In this document: positions 1 to 11,888 of the stretch, one piece after another
How the letters are laid out: the number at the start of each line of letters is the position of its first letter
Numbering within the stretch: position 1 is the first letter of the stretch
Source of the DNA: Streptomyces sp. NRRL F-6676
GTDB taxonomy: Bacteria > Actinomycetota > Actinomycetes > Streptomycetales > Streptomycetaceae
Direction of reading: 5' to 3'
Assembly: GCF_000725625.1 (NCBI RefSeq)
Contig: NZ_JOHS01000049.1
Location: 1 to 64,000, forward strand
DNA: 64,000 nucleotides
Notes under the pieces: generated by a model
What the model saw: only the letters and a program-made list of their open reading frames with translations
Told to the model about the DNA's origin: nothing
The model's database searches: none
Made by a program: the position numbers and the translations under genes

Positions 1-43
1 AACACCTCCACCAACGGCACGGGAGCCTTGTGCGTTGCGGCCC

Positions 44-2750
44 TCACCTCGGCCTGACTGACGTCACCCGATCAGTGGTCCCGTTGAAAACGCTCAGTGT
101 GCGGGTGCGGGTGTTGCCGGAGGCGTCGTAGGTGTAGGAGTTGTTGGTCGTGGTCGAGCCCGAGACAGTGGTCGACGAGGTCAGGGTGTGCGGCTGGCCG
201 GTGCCCTGTGCCGGGTAGTGGAAGCTGGTGGTGGTGTCGTCACCACTGGCGGTCGTCGCATGGTTGGTCTGGGTCTTGCGGTTGCCCAGGTCGTCGTAGG
301 CGTAGCTCTGCCAGTAAGGTGCCGGCCCGCCGAGCACGGCGGTGGTCGGGTCGGCCGCGCAGCCGTCGGTGGCGGTCCAGGCCTGGGCGAGGCGGTCGTG
401 TCCGTCGTAGCGGTAGCACTGGACGTCGTCGGTGCCGTCGGCGTGCGTGGCGACCTTGGTGGGATTGCCGGAGTCGTCGTAGCTGTAGGCGGTGTCCTGG
501 ACCGGAGCGGTCTGGGCGTCGTCGGTGACGAGCTGCCGTTGCAGGCGCCGTGTGCCGTCCTCGTACGTGTTGGTGACCTGGAGCCACTTGGCGGTGTCGG
601 CAGCGGAGACACCGAAGGTGATCTGCTTGATGTCACTGAGTTTGGTGTAGCTCGTGTCCTGCACGTAGCCGGTGGCACCCTTGAGCGTGGTCGGCATGCT
701 CAGGTCGTTGTAGCCGTACTCCAGGGATTCGGAGGGCAGTCCGCCGGCTGCGGGGTCGGAGGAGACCTGGACGGTGCCGTCGAGGTTGTACCCGGTGGTG
801 GAGGTGTACGAGCCCGCCAGGGCTTCCTCACCGGTGACCGAGGGGACGGTGACCCGGGTCAGGGTCGGCCGGTAGAGGGCGTCGTAGGCGCCGACCTGGC
901 TGATGTAAGCCTTGCCAGAGGTACCAGAGCCGCCGACGTAGCGGATCGAGGAGGTCGGCTGCCCCTTGGCCACCGAGTCGTAGGTCCACCGGGCGAGCTG
1001 GTGAGCGGAGTCCTGCGTGGTGCCGTCGTACATTCCCGTCCGGCGGCCGAGGACGTCATAGGTGTAGCTGAGTGTCTTCTCGTCGTCCGTACCGGCCGCG
1101 GTGGTGGTCGATGCCACCTGGTCGAGGTCGTCGTACGTGGTGGTGGTGGTCCCGGTGTCCGGGTCGACGGAGCTGACTTGGCGGCCCATCAGGTCGTAGC
1201 CGTACGACCAGGTGTTGCCGTCGTCGTCTACGACTTCCTTCAGCCGGCTCTTCGCGTCGTAGGTGTAGTCGATGGACGTGTAGGAACCGGAGGGGCTGCC
1301 ACTGTCGTACTGCCTGGTCTCGGTGGTGCGGCCGAGGGTGTCGGTCAGGGTGGTGGTGGCGATGCCGCCCTTGGGCGGGGTGACCGTGGTGCGGTCGCCG
1401 CCGTACGCGGTGGACGTCGTCCAGCGCTTCACGCCACCGGCGTAGAAGTCGGCTGCTGTGGCCCGGCCGGCACCGTCGTAGGTGGTGAGGGTCTGGGAGG
1501 GGACCGCGGAAGTGATGGTGGCGAGAGTGCCGGACGGTGAGGAGGAGTCGGTGTAGTCGGCGTTCGACTCGACCGCGAGACCGCGGCTGTCGTACTTGGT
1601 CTCCGCGATGACACGTCCACCGCCCGGGGCAGGGGTCTGGGTCTGCCGGGGCCGCAGGAGCGCGTCGTACAGGGCGTAGGTGGTGTCGTAAGTGGCTCCG
1701 TCGTTGTTGAGTTTGCCCGTGGAGACGACGGAGGCGGTGTTGCTGGAAATGGTGTAGTGGTAGACGAGACTCGCCGTCTGCCTTGAGGACTTGGACCGGT
1801 TGGCCAGCCACAGGCTGGTGAGGCGACCGAGGCCGTCGTACGCGTAGTCCGTGCGTTTGCCGTTCGGGTCGACGACCGAGGTCGCGGTTCCGTGGGCGGG
1901 ATCGAAGGTGGTGGTCGTCGCGTAGTTCCGGGCGTCCTTGGTGACCGTGCCGGTGAGGGGACCACCGGTGGCGGGGATGTAGTCCGTGGTGGTCGGATTG
2001 TGGCCGGCGTCCTCGACGGAGCGGATGCGCCCCTGACTGTCGTAGGTGCTGGTGGAGACGGTTTGATAGGCCGCGTCACCACTGTTGTAGGCGGACAGAC
2101 GCTGAGTGGAGGTCTCGTCTCCGGTCTTCGGGGCAGCACCGTAAGCCTGATTGTCGTACAAGGTGCGGACGTCGGAGACGACGTTGTCCGGCCGGTTCGT
2201 CGTGGCGTCGCACGCCACATCGACCGTCTCCACCCGGACCGGGAAGGCCATCAGCCAGTCGGTCTTGTTGTTCGCGAGAGTGGTACGGGTGCACTGCTCG
2301 TCGCCGGTGACCGCCTTGTCACCCGCATCGTCGACCTTGAGGGCAGCGCCTGTCGTGTCGTCGTACGTCGTGGTGACGGAGGTGTCACGAGTGCCGCCCG
2401 AGGACAGATCCGTGCGAGTGCGGACGGTGCCGGGACGGATGTAGGTGCTGTTGCGGGTCCCATCGGTGCCGGTCTGGTGGACCCACTGGTCGGTGATGGT
2501 CCCGGACACTTCGGCGCTGCCGTCGTACCGGATCGATTCACGCATCGTGCCGGCCAAGGGATCGGCGTCGGTGACGGACGTGCCCGTCGAGTCGGTGACC
2601 TTGGCGTCGCGGGTGGTGCCGTCGGACTGCTTGTCCCCGTCCATGCCGCGGTAGTAGGTCGATACGGTCCTGGTGCGGGTGGACTGGGCATCGCCTGTGG
2701 TGGTGGTGACCTTCCCGTAGCCACGCCAGACGGACCAGGTCTTCGCTTGG
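44..2750 (-). pseudogene. RHS/YD-repeat protein fragment
   Basis: This minus-strand reading frame encodes about 900 residues dense in YD/RHS repeats (recurring patterns such as YDxxGRxT, YTYDAxG, YGYDLMGR). That is the repeat scaffold of RHS proteins, secreted or surface proteins that normally carry a variable C-terminal toxin. The frame starts abruptly at TWSVWRGYGKV, a segment that in streptomycete RHS proteins is internal. Upstream of about 2750 the frame is open to 3007 but reads as low-complexity Pro/Arg/Thr sequence antisense to the next gene, with no RHS character and no signal peptide. The 3' end stops a few residues after a YTYDASGN repeat, so the RHS core region and any toxin domain are missing. 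I interpret it as a remnant truncated at both ends. It could still be expressed as an orphan repeat fragment, but no plausible start or ribosome-binding site was found. Confidence 0.75.
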
Positions 2751-2903
2751 CGGGGGCGGTGAGACCGGGCACGGTGTTCGCCCACGTCGCCCGGCCGCTG
2801 CCGTGCTCCCCTCCCCCGCTCGGCCCACCCCTCGCGTCCCCCGTTCCGGGGAATGCCCCCGTCCTGGGGCGCCCGGGCGGTGGGGGCCTGGGACGCTGCG
2901 GGC

Positions 2904-3578
2904 ATGGTGCGGTTGCAGCAGTCCGTGGCCGGCGTCGGTGGCGTCGTGGTCCGTATGCGCGCGCTCGGCGTGGTCTGGCCGGAGCGGGACGGGGTGGCGG
3001 TGTTCAACCGCGTCTATCTCGCGGTCACCGAGGAGCTCGGCCGGCGCATCGACGCCGGGGAGTTCCCGGACCGGCGGAGCGCGAGCACGCTGGACGTCCG
3101 CTTCGCCGAGCGGTATCTCCGGGTGGCCGAGCGGGGGCCGGTGCCCGCGTGCTGGCGGCCGTTGTTCCAGTTCCGCCGCCATCCGGGCGTACGGCCCCTC
3201 CAGTTCGCCCTCGCGGGGATCAACGCGCACGTCGGGCACGACCTCGCCCTGGCCGTCGTGGACGCCTGCCGGGAGCTCGGCTGCGCACCCGAGGAGCTGG
3301 AGGACGAGTTCGAGCGCGTGGGGGACGTCCTCGTCGCGCTGGAGGAACGCATCCGCGAGGAGCTGATGCCGGGCCCCGACCTGTTGCAGATCGCCGACCC
3401 GCTGACCCATCTGCTGGCGTCCTGGAGCCTGGAGCGGGCCCGGGAGGCCGGCTGGTCCGCGGCCCGCACGCTGTGGGCCCTGCGCGGACTGCCGGAGCTG
3501 GCCGGGGAGTTCACGGACCGGCTGGACGCGGTGGTGGGCCTGGCGAGCCGCATGCTGCTCACCCCGCTGGACCGGTAG
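2904..3578 (+). CDS. DUF5995 family protein
   Basis: The protein of about 224 residues matches my recollection of DUF5995, an actinobacterial family of unknown function: DGVAVFNRVYL near the N-terminus, then RHPGVRPLQFALAGINAHVGHDL in the middle and a C-terminal helical segment ending in RMLLTPLDR. The conserved NAHVGHDL segment with its two histidines could bind a metal, but that is inference. No signal peptide or membrane segment is seen. The frame is open from 2853; I prefer the ATG at 2904 because the first 17 residues look non-native. The ATG at 2955, just before the conserved region, is an alternative. It is monocistronic and convergent with the amine oxidase gene, whose stop is only 21 bases away. 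Confidence 0.8.
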   Translation: MVRLQQSVAGVGGVVVRMRALGVVWPERDGVAVFNRVYLAVTEELGRRIDAGEFPDRRSASTLDVRFAERYLRVAERGPVPACWRPLFQFRRHPGVRPLQFALAGINAHVGHDLALAVVDACRELGCAPEELEDEFERVGDVLVALEERIREELMPGPDLLQIADPLTHLLASWSLERAREAGWSAARTLWALRGLPELAGEFTDRLDAVVGLASRMLLTPLDR

Positions 3579-3599
3579 GAGCGGGGCCCTTCCCGCCGC

Positions 3600-5297
3600 T
3601 CAGTCCTCCGGCAGTTCCACCGGCGCGATCTCGTCGTAGACGTCGCCCGGGCCGGGGTTGGTCGCGTCGGTCGCGCCGCCCAGGTGGTGCATCACGCCCC
3701 AGACCGCGTTGAGCGCGGTCTGCACGGCGCCCTCGGCCCAGCCCGCCGTCCAGGAGATGTCGTCGCCGGCGAGGAAGATCCCGCGTTTGTCGGCGGGCAG
3801 CCGGTCCTGCACGAAGTGGGTGAACAGCCGCCGCTGGTAGCGGTAGTGGCCGGGCAGATTGGCCTTGAACGCGCCCATGAAGTAGGGCTCGTTCTCCCAG
3901 GAGACGGTCACCGGACTGCCGATGACGTGCTTCCTGATGTCGACGCCCGGATAGATCTCGCCGAGCGACTTCAGCATCACCTCCATTCGCTCGTGCGCGG
4001 ACAGCGGCAGCCACTTCAGGCTGTCGTCGCACCAGGTGTAGGAGAGGCAGATGACGGCGGGCCGGTCCGGGCCGTCGTCCAGGAGGTAGGTGCCCCGCGT
4101 CATACGGTCGGTGAGCGTCATCGACATGACGTCCCGGCCGGTGCGCTCGTCCTTGTCGAGCCAGAACGGCCGGTCGACGGGGACGAACAGCTTGCTGGAC
4201 TCCATGTAGTGGGTGCGCTCGATGGCGGTCCAGTGGTCGATCGGGAAGAGGGCGTCGTCGCAGGCGATCTTCGAGAGCAGCATCCAGGACTGCGCGGTGA
4301 AGACCGCCGCCTTGTAGGTGCGGATGTCGCCGCGCGCGTCCGTCACCGTGATGCGGTTGCCCGCCGTGCGGTGCAGCCGGGTCACGGCAGGGCGCGGCTC
4401 GCCGCCTACGTGCAGCGACCTCAGCGAGGTGCCGTACGGCCAGTGGACGATCTTCTCCGGCTCGCGCTCCCAGAGCCTGAGCGGCAGTTGCTGGGAGCCG
4501 CCGACGATGCCGCGGTGGTGGTCGTCGGCCTCGGTGTAGACGACGCGGAGGATCTCCAGGATGGAGTTGGGGAAGTCGGTGTCCCAGCCGCCGGTGCCGA
4601 AGCCGACCTGGCCGAAGATCTCGCGGTGCCGGAAGGACTTGAACGCGTCGGAGTCGCAGAGGAAGCCGTAGAAGGTCTGGTTGTCGAGCTTCTCGACGAG
4701 CCTCGCCCAGATCTGCCGGATCCGCGGCACGTCCCGCTCGCGCAGGGCCCGGTTCATGTCGGAGAAGTCGGCGCCCTCCTCCAGGCACCGGGCCCAGGCG
4801 TCGGCCACGTCCCGGTAGACCTGCGGCAGGTCGGCCAGGGTCTCGGCGTAGTGGGACTCGCCCTTGAGGTCGACGACGGTCGACGGGGTGGCCTCCGCGA
4901 GGGGGTTGGGGAACGGCCGGGTCTGGAGACCCACCAGGTCGATGTAGTGCTGGAGCGCCGTGGAGGACGGCGGGAAGCGCATCGCGCCCATCTCGGCGGT
5001 CAGCGACGGGTCGCAGCCGTCGAAGCCCACCGTCCGCAGCCGGCCGCCGATCCGGTCGGCCTCGTAGACCACCGGCTTCAGGCCCATCTTCATCAGCTCG
5101 TAGGCGGTGACGATGCCGGAGAGGCCGCCGCCGACGACCGCGACCTCCGTGCCGTGCTCGGTGGCCGGGATCTGGCCGAGGCCCGCCGGGTGGGCGAGGA
5201 AGTCGTCGTAGGCGTACGGGAAGTCCGGGCCGAACATGGTGATCGGCGGCTGCTGCCCCTCGGCGTGCTCGATCGCGTTGGGCACGGTGGACGTCAT
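3600..5297 (-). CDS. Flavin monoamine/L-amino-acid oxidase family protein
   Basis: This 565-residue cytoplasmic flavoenzyme belongs to the amine oxidase superfamily. A dinucleotide-binding motif VVGGGLSG spans residues 55-61, followed by the acidic ribose-binding E79 and GGRL at 84-87. The C-terminal flavin motif is GIFLAGDDISWTAGWAEGA (about 520-540). The aromatic-rich HTAGW-like segment is typical of L-amino-acid oxidases and tryptophan/phenylalanine 2-monooxygenases. The family oxidises amines or amino acids, sometimes with decarboxylation to the amide. The ATG at 5297 gives a normal full length. It is the last gene of a minus-strand run behind a nitrilase-type hydrolase and an MFS transporter. 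An amidase next to an oxidase that might release an amide suggests a two-step amino-acid to acid route, but the substrate cannot be read from sequence. Confidence 0.85.
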   Translation of the reverse strand: MTSTVPNAIEHAEGQQPPITMFGPDFPYAYDDFLAHPAGLGQIPATEHGTEVAVVGGGLSGIVTAYELMKMGLKPVVYEADRIGGRLRTVGFDGCDPSLTAEMGAMRFPPSSTALQHYIDLVGLQTRPFPNPLAEATPSTVVDLKGESHYAETLADLPQVYRDVADAWARCLEEGADFSDMNRALRERDVPRIRQIWARLVEKLDNQTFYGFLCDSDAFKSFRHREIFGQVGFGTGGWDTDFPNSILEILRVVYTEADDHHRGIVGGSQQLPLRLWEREPEKIVHWPYGTSLRSLHVGGEPRPAVTRLHRTAGNRITVTDARGDIRTYKAAVFTAQSWMLLSKIACDDALFPIDHWTAIERTHYMESSKLFVPVDRPFWLDKDERTGRDVMSMTLTDRMTRGTYLLDDGPDRPAVICLSYTWCDDSLKWLPLSAHERMEVMLKSLGEIYPGVDIRKHVIGSPVTVSWENEPYFMGAFKANLPGHYRYQRRLFTHFVQDRLPADKRGIFLAGDDISWTAGWAEGAVQTALNAVWGVMHHLGGATDATNPGPGDVYDEIAPVELPED

Positions 5298-5345
5298 GGG
5301 GTACGGACTCCTTGCGCGGGTGGTACGGGGAGGGCGGGAGGGGTG

Positions 5346-6137
5346 TCAGGCGAGGGAGCCGTAGAGCCCCGGGCGGCGGTCCGCCAGATACGGGTTGGCC
5401 TCGCGGGAGGCGGCGAGGAGGCCGGGGTCCACGTCAGCGAGGAGCAGTTCCTCCGCCCGTCCGGCCCGGGCGCGGGCGACACCGTCGGGCCCGGCCAGCG
5501 TGGAGAGCCCGACGAACTCGAACTCGCCCTCCACGCCGACCCGGTTGACGTACGCCACATACAGCTGGCTCTCGAACGCGCGCACGGGCACGAGGGATTC
5601 GGCGACGAACTGGAAGGGGTGCGGCTGCGCCGTCGGCACCAGCAGCAGATCGGTGCCGGCCAGGGCGTGGGCGCGGACGTTCTCCGGGAACTCCACGTCG
5701 TAGCAGATCATCAGGCCGACGGTGAGGCCGTTCAGCTCGGCCTGGACGACCTGTCGCTCGCCCGGGGTGAAGTGCTCACGCTCGAAGGGGCCGTAGAGGT
5801 GGGTCTTGCGGTAGTTCGCGAGCCGGGTGCCGTCGGCGGCGACGAGCTGGACGGAGTTGAAGACGGTTCCGTCGGACGCCCGTTCGGGGTAGCCGTAGGC
5901 GACGGCGAGGCCGTGGCGGGCGGCGGTCTCCACGACCGCGTCGGCGGCCTCGCCGTCGGCGGGCTCGGCGAGCCGGGCGAGGCCGTCGCCGATCGCGTAC
6001 CCGGTGAGGAACAGCTCCGGTGTGACGAGCAGCCCGGCGCCCTGGGCGGCGGCCCGGCCCGCGGCCTCGTCGAGGACCTTCAGGTTCTCGACGACGGAAC
6101 CGGGACGGCCGGAGCTCTGGAGCAGGGCGGTGCGCAT
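5346..6137 (-). CDS. Carbon-nitrogen hydrolase (nitrilase superfamily)
   Basis: The 263-residue protein has the complete nitrilase-superfamily catalytic triad: Glu41 in TPELFLTGY, Lys111 in NYRKTHLYG and Cys145 in GLMICYDVEFPE. Such enzymes hydrolyse C-N bonds of amides or nitriles through a cysteine thioester. Length and motifs fit the amidase branches better than true nitrilases. It starts at ATG 6137, 39 bases after the upstream MFS gene stop, and lies 48 bases before the amine oxidase start, so co-transcription is likely. The plausible job is hydrolysis of an amide made by the adjacent flavin oxidase. That pairing is inference from context. Confidence 0.88.
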   Translation of the reverse strand: MRTALLQSSGRPGSVVENLKVLDEAAGRAAAQGAGLLVTPELFLTGYAIGDGLARLAEPADGEAADAVVETAARHGLAVAYGYPERASDGTVFNSVQLVAADGTRLANYRKTHLYGPFEREHFTPGERQVVQAELNGLTVGLMICYDVEFPENVRAHALAGTDLLLVPTAQPHPFQFVAESLVPVRAFESQLYVAYVNRVGVEGEFEFVGLSTLAGPDGVARARAGRAEELLLADVDPGLLAASREANPYLADRRPGLYGSLA

Positions 6138-6176
6138 GCGGGGTCCTCACCGGGTACGGAGGGGGTCGGGGATCGC

Positions 6177-7472
6177 TTAGACGGTACGGTCGGGCGGCGC
6201 GGGCGGACAAGGCGGAGCCGTTGCGCGCGGGTGCGCGCTTCGTTGCGTCTCGCGGGCGGCTTGCGGCGATTCGTTGCGCGCCTTCCGGGAGCGGCCCGCC
6301 GTCGCCAGCAGGGCCGCCGTGAGCAGGTACGGAGCCGCGCCCCAGGCGAACGCGGTGGCATGACCGGCGGCCGTGGCGAGCGCCCCGTAGACCGCGTAGA
6401 CGGCGACCGTGGTCAGCTCGCTGCCGAGGCCCGCCACCGAGGTCAGCGTGGCCCGGCCGGTGTCCTGGATCCGCCGCTGGAGCCGTGCGTCGGCGAGCAC
6501 GACCGCCAGTTGGAGACCGCCGAAGGCCAGGGCGACCAGCGCCAGACCGGCCGGGCTGCCAAAGGCGGCGCCCACGGCCAGCGCGCACGCGGCGCCCGCC
6601 AGCAGCACGGCGAGCCCGCGGCTGCCGAGCCGGGAGCCGGGTCCGGCGAGCAGGCCCCCCGCGGTGGCGCCGGCCCAGATCAGCAGCAGGAACCGGGGCA
6701 CGGTCGGTTCGGCGACGCCGGTGGCGCGCACGAGCAGTGGTGTGTACTCGTCGAGGGCGCCGAAGACGGCGGTCACGGCCGGGACCAGCAGCAGCGCCCC
6801 GCGTACCGAACGGTCGGCGCGGGCCTCGGTGAGCCCGGCGCGCAGGGTCGCGGTCCAGCCGTCGGCATCGGCGGCCGGGGTGCGGTGCTCGGGGAAGCGG
6901 GTCGCCGTGGCCGCCGCGAGCAGACAGGTCAGGACGCTCGCCGCGCCGACGGCGAGGTAGCCGCCCCGGGCGAACACCGGTCCGGCGAGGGCCATCGCGG
7001 CCATGACGGCCACCAGTCCGCAGGCACGCGCCCGGCCCATGAGCCCGGCGTACCGTCCGGCGGCACCGAGCCGCTCCAGCTCGTCGTAGACCAGCGCCTC
7101 ACGGGTGCCGGAGCCGAGCGCTCCCCCGGCGCCCCACAGCACGAAGCCGACGGCGAAGGAGGCGTACGAGGGGACGAGCACCCACAGGGCGAAGCCGGCG
7201 GCGGTGAGCAGCGGGGCGAGGGCGAGCAGCCGGCGCCGGGAGGTGGCGTCGGCCCAGGCGCCGGACGGGACCTCCAGTAGGACGCCGGTGAGGGACCACA
7301 GGGCGAAGAGCGAGGAGATCTGCCAGACGGAGAGGCCGGTGTCGCTGAACAGCAGCGCGTACACCGGGTAGAGCAGCACGAACTCGTCGAGGAACGCGTA
7401 GCCGCAGAGGGTGCGCGTCAGCCGCCGGAGGCCGGTGGCGGGGGTGGAGACGGGCGCGGGCGAAGGGCGCAT
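6177..7472 (-). CDS. MFS transporter
   Basis: This integral membrane protein of about 431 residues has roughly twelve hydrophobic segments and the Major Facilitator pattern, including an early GVLLEVPSGAWADATSRRR loop that corresponds to the conserved cytoplasmic loop 2-3 motif. The frame is open to 7559, but I chose the ATG at 7472 because the preceding 29 residues are Cys/Pro/Arg-rich and untypical of an MFS N-terminus. The gene sits directly upstream of the nitrilase-type hydrolase and amine oxidase and downstream of an Lrp-type regulator. It may import the substrate or export the product of that pathway. Substrate specificity cannot be predicted. Confidence 0.85.
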   Translation of the reverse strand: MRPSPAPVSTPATGLRRLTRTLCGYAFLDEFVLLYPVYALLFSDTGLSVWQISSLFALWSLTGVLLEVPSGAWADATSRRRLLALAPLLTAAGFALWVLVPSYASFAVGFVLWGAGGALGSGTREALVYDELERLGAAGRYAGLMGRARACGLVAVMAAMALAGPVFARGGYLAVGAASVLTCLLAAATATRFPEHRTPAADADGWTATLRAGLTEARADRSVRGALLLVPAVTAVFGALDEYTPLLVRATGVAEPTVPRFLLLIWAGATAGGLLAGPGSRLGSRGLAVLLAGAACALAVGAAFGSPAGLALVALAFGGLQLAVVLADARLQRRIQDTGRATLTSVAGLGSELTTVAVYAVYGALATAAGHATAFAWGAAPYLLTAALLATAGRSRKARNESPQAARETQRSAHPRATAPPCPPAPPDRTV

Positions 7473-7682
7473 CGGGGCCTTCCCGAGGTCGGTTGTCGGA
7501 CGCCGGACGTGAGGACGTACGGCGTCCGAGGCGGACCTCGGGGGGCACGGGAAGCACATGCGCTACGGGCGCGCGCGTGGGTGGCGTGTGCGCGACGGGC
7601 GCGGGCGGGGGATCAATGTCGCCAGGTCATGCCGTGAGGGTAGACCGGCGGGGCGGGCGGCGTCCGCTGAATATCCGACGGC

Positions 7683-8135
7683 CTACGTCGGCGCCCCGGA
7701 CGAGAAGCGGCGCAGCAGGGGCGAGAGCACCAGGACGGACTTCGTCCGTTCCACGAAGGGCTCGCCCGCGATCCGTTCCAGGACGCGTTCGAAGTGGCGC
7801 ATGTCGGAGGCGAAGACCTGCACGACCGCGTCCGCGTCCCCGGTGACGGTGGACGCGGCCACGACCTCCTGGTAGCGCTCCAGACCCCGCCGGATGGTCT
7901 CCGGCGAGGTGTTGCGCCGGCAGAAGATCTCGACGAACCCCTCGGTCTCCCAGCCGAGCGCCACCGGGTCCACGCGGACGGTGAAACCGGTGATGGCGCC
8001 GGTGGAACGCAGCCGGTCGACGCGCCGCTTGACGGCGGGCGCCGACAGGCCGACCAGTTGCCCGATGTCCGCGTAGGAGCGCCGCGCGTCCTCGGCGAGG
8101 GCGTGCACGATGCGTTCGTCGAGATCGTTCAGCAC
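7683..8135 (-). CDS. Lrp/AsnC family transcriptional regulator
   Basis: The 150-residue protein begins at a GTG (8135) as MLNDLDERIVHALAEDARRS and has the classical layout: an N-terminal AsnC-type winged helix-turn-helix (about residues 5-60, with YADIGQLVGLSAPAVKRRVDRL) and a C-terminal RAM ligand-binding domain (about 65-140, with GDADAVVQVFASD). Lrp-family proteins sense amino acids and form octamers on DNA. The long open frame upstream is antisense shadow, and the LNDLDERI segment sets the start. It lies 210 bases upstream of the MFS-hydrolase-oxidase run in the same orientation, so it is the obvious candidate regulator of that amino-acid or amine pathway. That link is not proven here. 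Confidence 0.9.
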   Translation of the reverse strand: MLNDLDERIVHALAEDARRSYADIGQLVGLSAPAVKRRVDRLRSTGAITGFTVRVDPVALGWETEGFVEIFCRRNTSPETIRRGLERYQEVVAASTVTGDADAVVQVFASDMRHFERVLERIAGEPFVERTKSVLVLSPLLRRFSSGAPT

Positions 8136-8182
8136 GGGTAGTGGATCACTTCTGCTCAGTGGGGCGTCGGCAGGGGTTCGGC

Positions 8183-10863
<2,681 letters not shown>

Positions 10864-10967
10864 CTCCTCACTGCATTGCTGCTGTTCACATTCTCGATTC
10901 GCCGTTCATCCTTGCAGATCCGTGGGTCCCGATCAGCCCGGACGGTCGGCGTTCAGCTCGCGTTGGC

Positions 10968-11654
10968 TCAGTGGTCGCATGCCCAGGAGGCACCCGCCGT
11001 CACGTTCTCGGCCTGGGTACGCAGGGCACGGACCGCCGCGGCCGGGTCGTCGGCGCCGTAGACCGCGCTGCCGGCGACGAAGACGTCCGCGCCCGCCTCC
11101 GCGCAGCGCTCGATGGTCGCGGCCGAGACGCCGCCGTCGACCTGGAGCCACAGGTCGAGACCGTGCTTGCCGATCAGCTCCCGGGTGCGGCGGATCTTGG
11201 GCAGCATGATGTCGAGGAAGGCCTGGCCGCCGAAGCCGGGCTCGACCGTCATGATCAGCAGCATGTCCAGCTCGGGCAGCAGGTCCTCGTACGGCTCGAT
11301 CGGCGTCGCGGGCTTGAGGGCCATGGAGGCGCGGGCGCCCTTGGCGCGGATCTCGCGGGCGAGCCGCACGGGGGCGGCGGCCGCCTCCGCGTGGAAGGTG
11401 ACGGAGGAGGCACCCGCCTCGACGTACTGGGGTGCCCAGCGGTCGGGGGCCTCGATCATCAGATGGCAGTCCAACGGGGTGTCCGTCGCCCGGGCCAGCG
11501 ACTCCACGACCGGCACGCCGAGCGTGAGGTTGGGGACGAAGTGGTTGTCCATGACGTCGACGTGGAGCCAGTCGGCCCCCTCGACCGCCCGCGCCTCCTC
11601 GGCGAGACGCGCGAAGTCGGCGGACAGGATGCTGGGGTTGATCTGCACGGCCAT
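10968..11654 (-). CDS. rpe: Ribulose-phosphate 3-epimerase
   Basis: The 228-residue TIM-barrel enzyme interconverts ribulose 5-phosphate and xylulose 5-phosphate in the pentose phosphate pathway. Diagnostic motifs are [13 protein letters not shown] at the N-terminus, the metal/catalytic [12 protein letters not shown] (His and Asp, about residues 31-42), [15 protein letters not shown] and the phosphate-binding QVDGGV and AGSAVYG. The start ATG 11654 gives a typical length. It lies upstream of the SorC-type regulator in the same orientation and downstream of rsmB, from which it is separated by a terminator-like hairpin. Confidence 0.97.
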   Translation of the reverse strand: MAVQINPSILSADFARLAEEARAVEGADWLHVDVMDNHFVPNLTLGVPVVESLARATDTPLDCHLMIEAPDRWAPQYVEAGASSVTFHAEAAAAPVRLAREIRAKGARASMALKPATPIEPYEDLLPELDMLLIMTVEPGFGGQAFLDIMLPKIRRTRELIGKHGLDLWLQVDGGVSAATIERCAEAGADVFVAGSAVYGADDPAAAVRALRTQAENVTAGASWACDH

Positions 11655-11762
11655 ACCCCCAGCCTCCCATGCCCAGCCCCCGGGCTACGCCCTGCGGGGC
11701 GCCTCATGGCTCGGGGGCGCGTGTGATCTCGGCGGCCGCGGGCACATCGGGGGTGCTCGCGC

Positions 11763-11822
11763 GGTTCTCCGCGCCCCTGAAAGCAGTGGCGCGCCCCCTG
11801 CTTCTCAGGAGCGCGGAGAACC
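11763..11822 (-). terminator. Long hairpin terminator after rsmB
   Basis: The 18-base arm GGTTCTCCGCGCCCCTGA pairs with TCAGGAGCGCGGAGAACC with one mismatch. An inner stem AAGCAG/CTGCTT extends it. It follows the rsmB stop on the minus strand. The flanking sequence (GCGCGACAAGCCGCACCC and so on) belongs to the same dispersed streptomycete intergenic repeat type as 9720-9837. Confidence 0.65.
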
Positions 11823-11888
11823 GCGCGACAAGCCGCACCCGCCCCGCACCCGCACCCCATCCGCCCGAGCTCTCAAGACGCCCCGGAG

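Noticed and set aside
1..57. Possible 3' end of a plus-strand gene (reads NTSTNGTGALCVAALTSA then stop)
   Set aside because: Only 18 codons are visible and they overlap the RHS remnant, so nothing can be supported without upstream sequence.
3684..7280. Plus-strand open frame of about 1200 codons
   Set aside because: It is antisense to the amine oxidase, hydrolase and MFS genes; no family resemblance.
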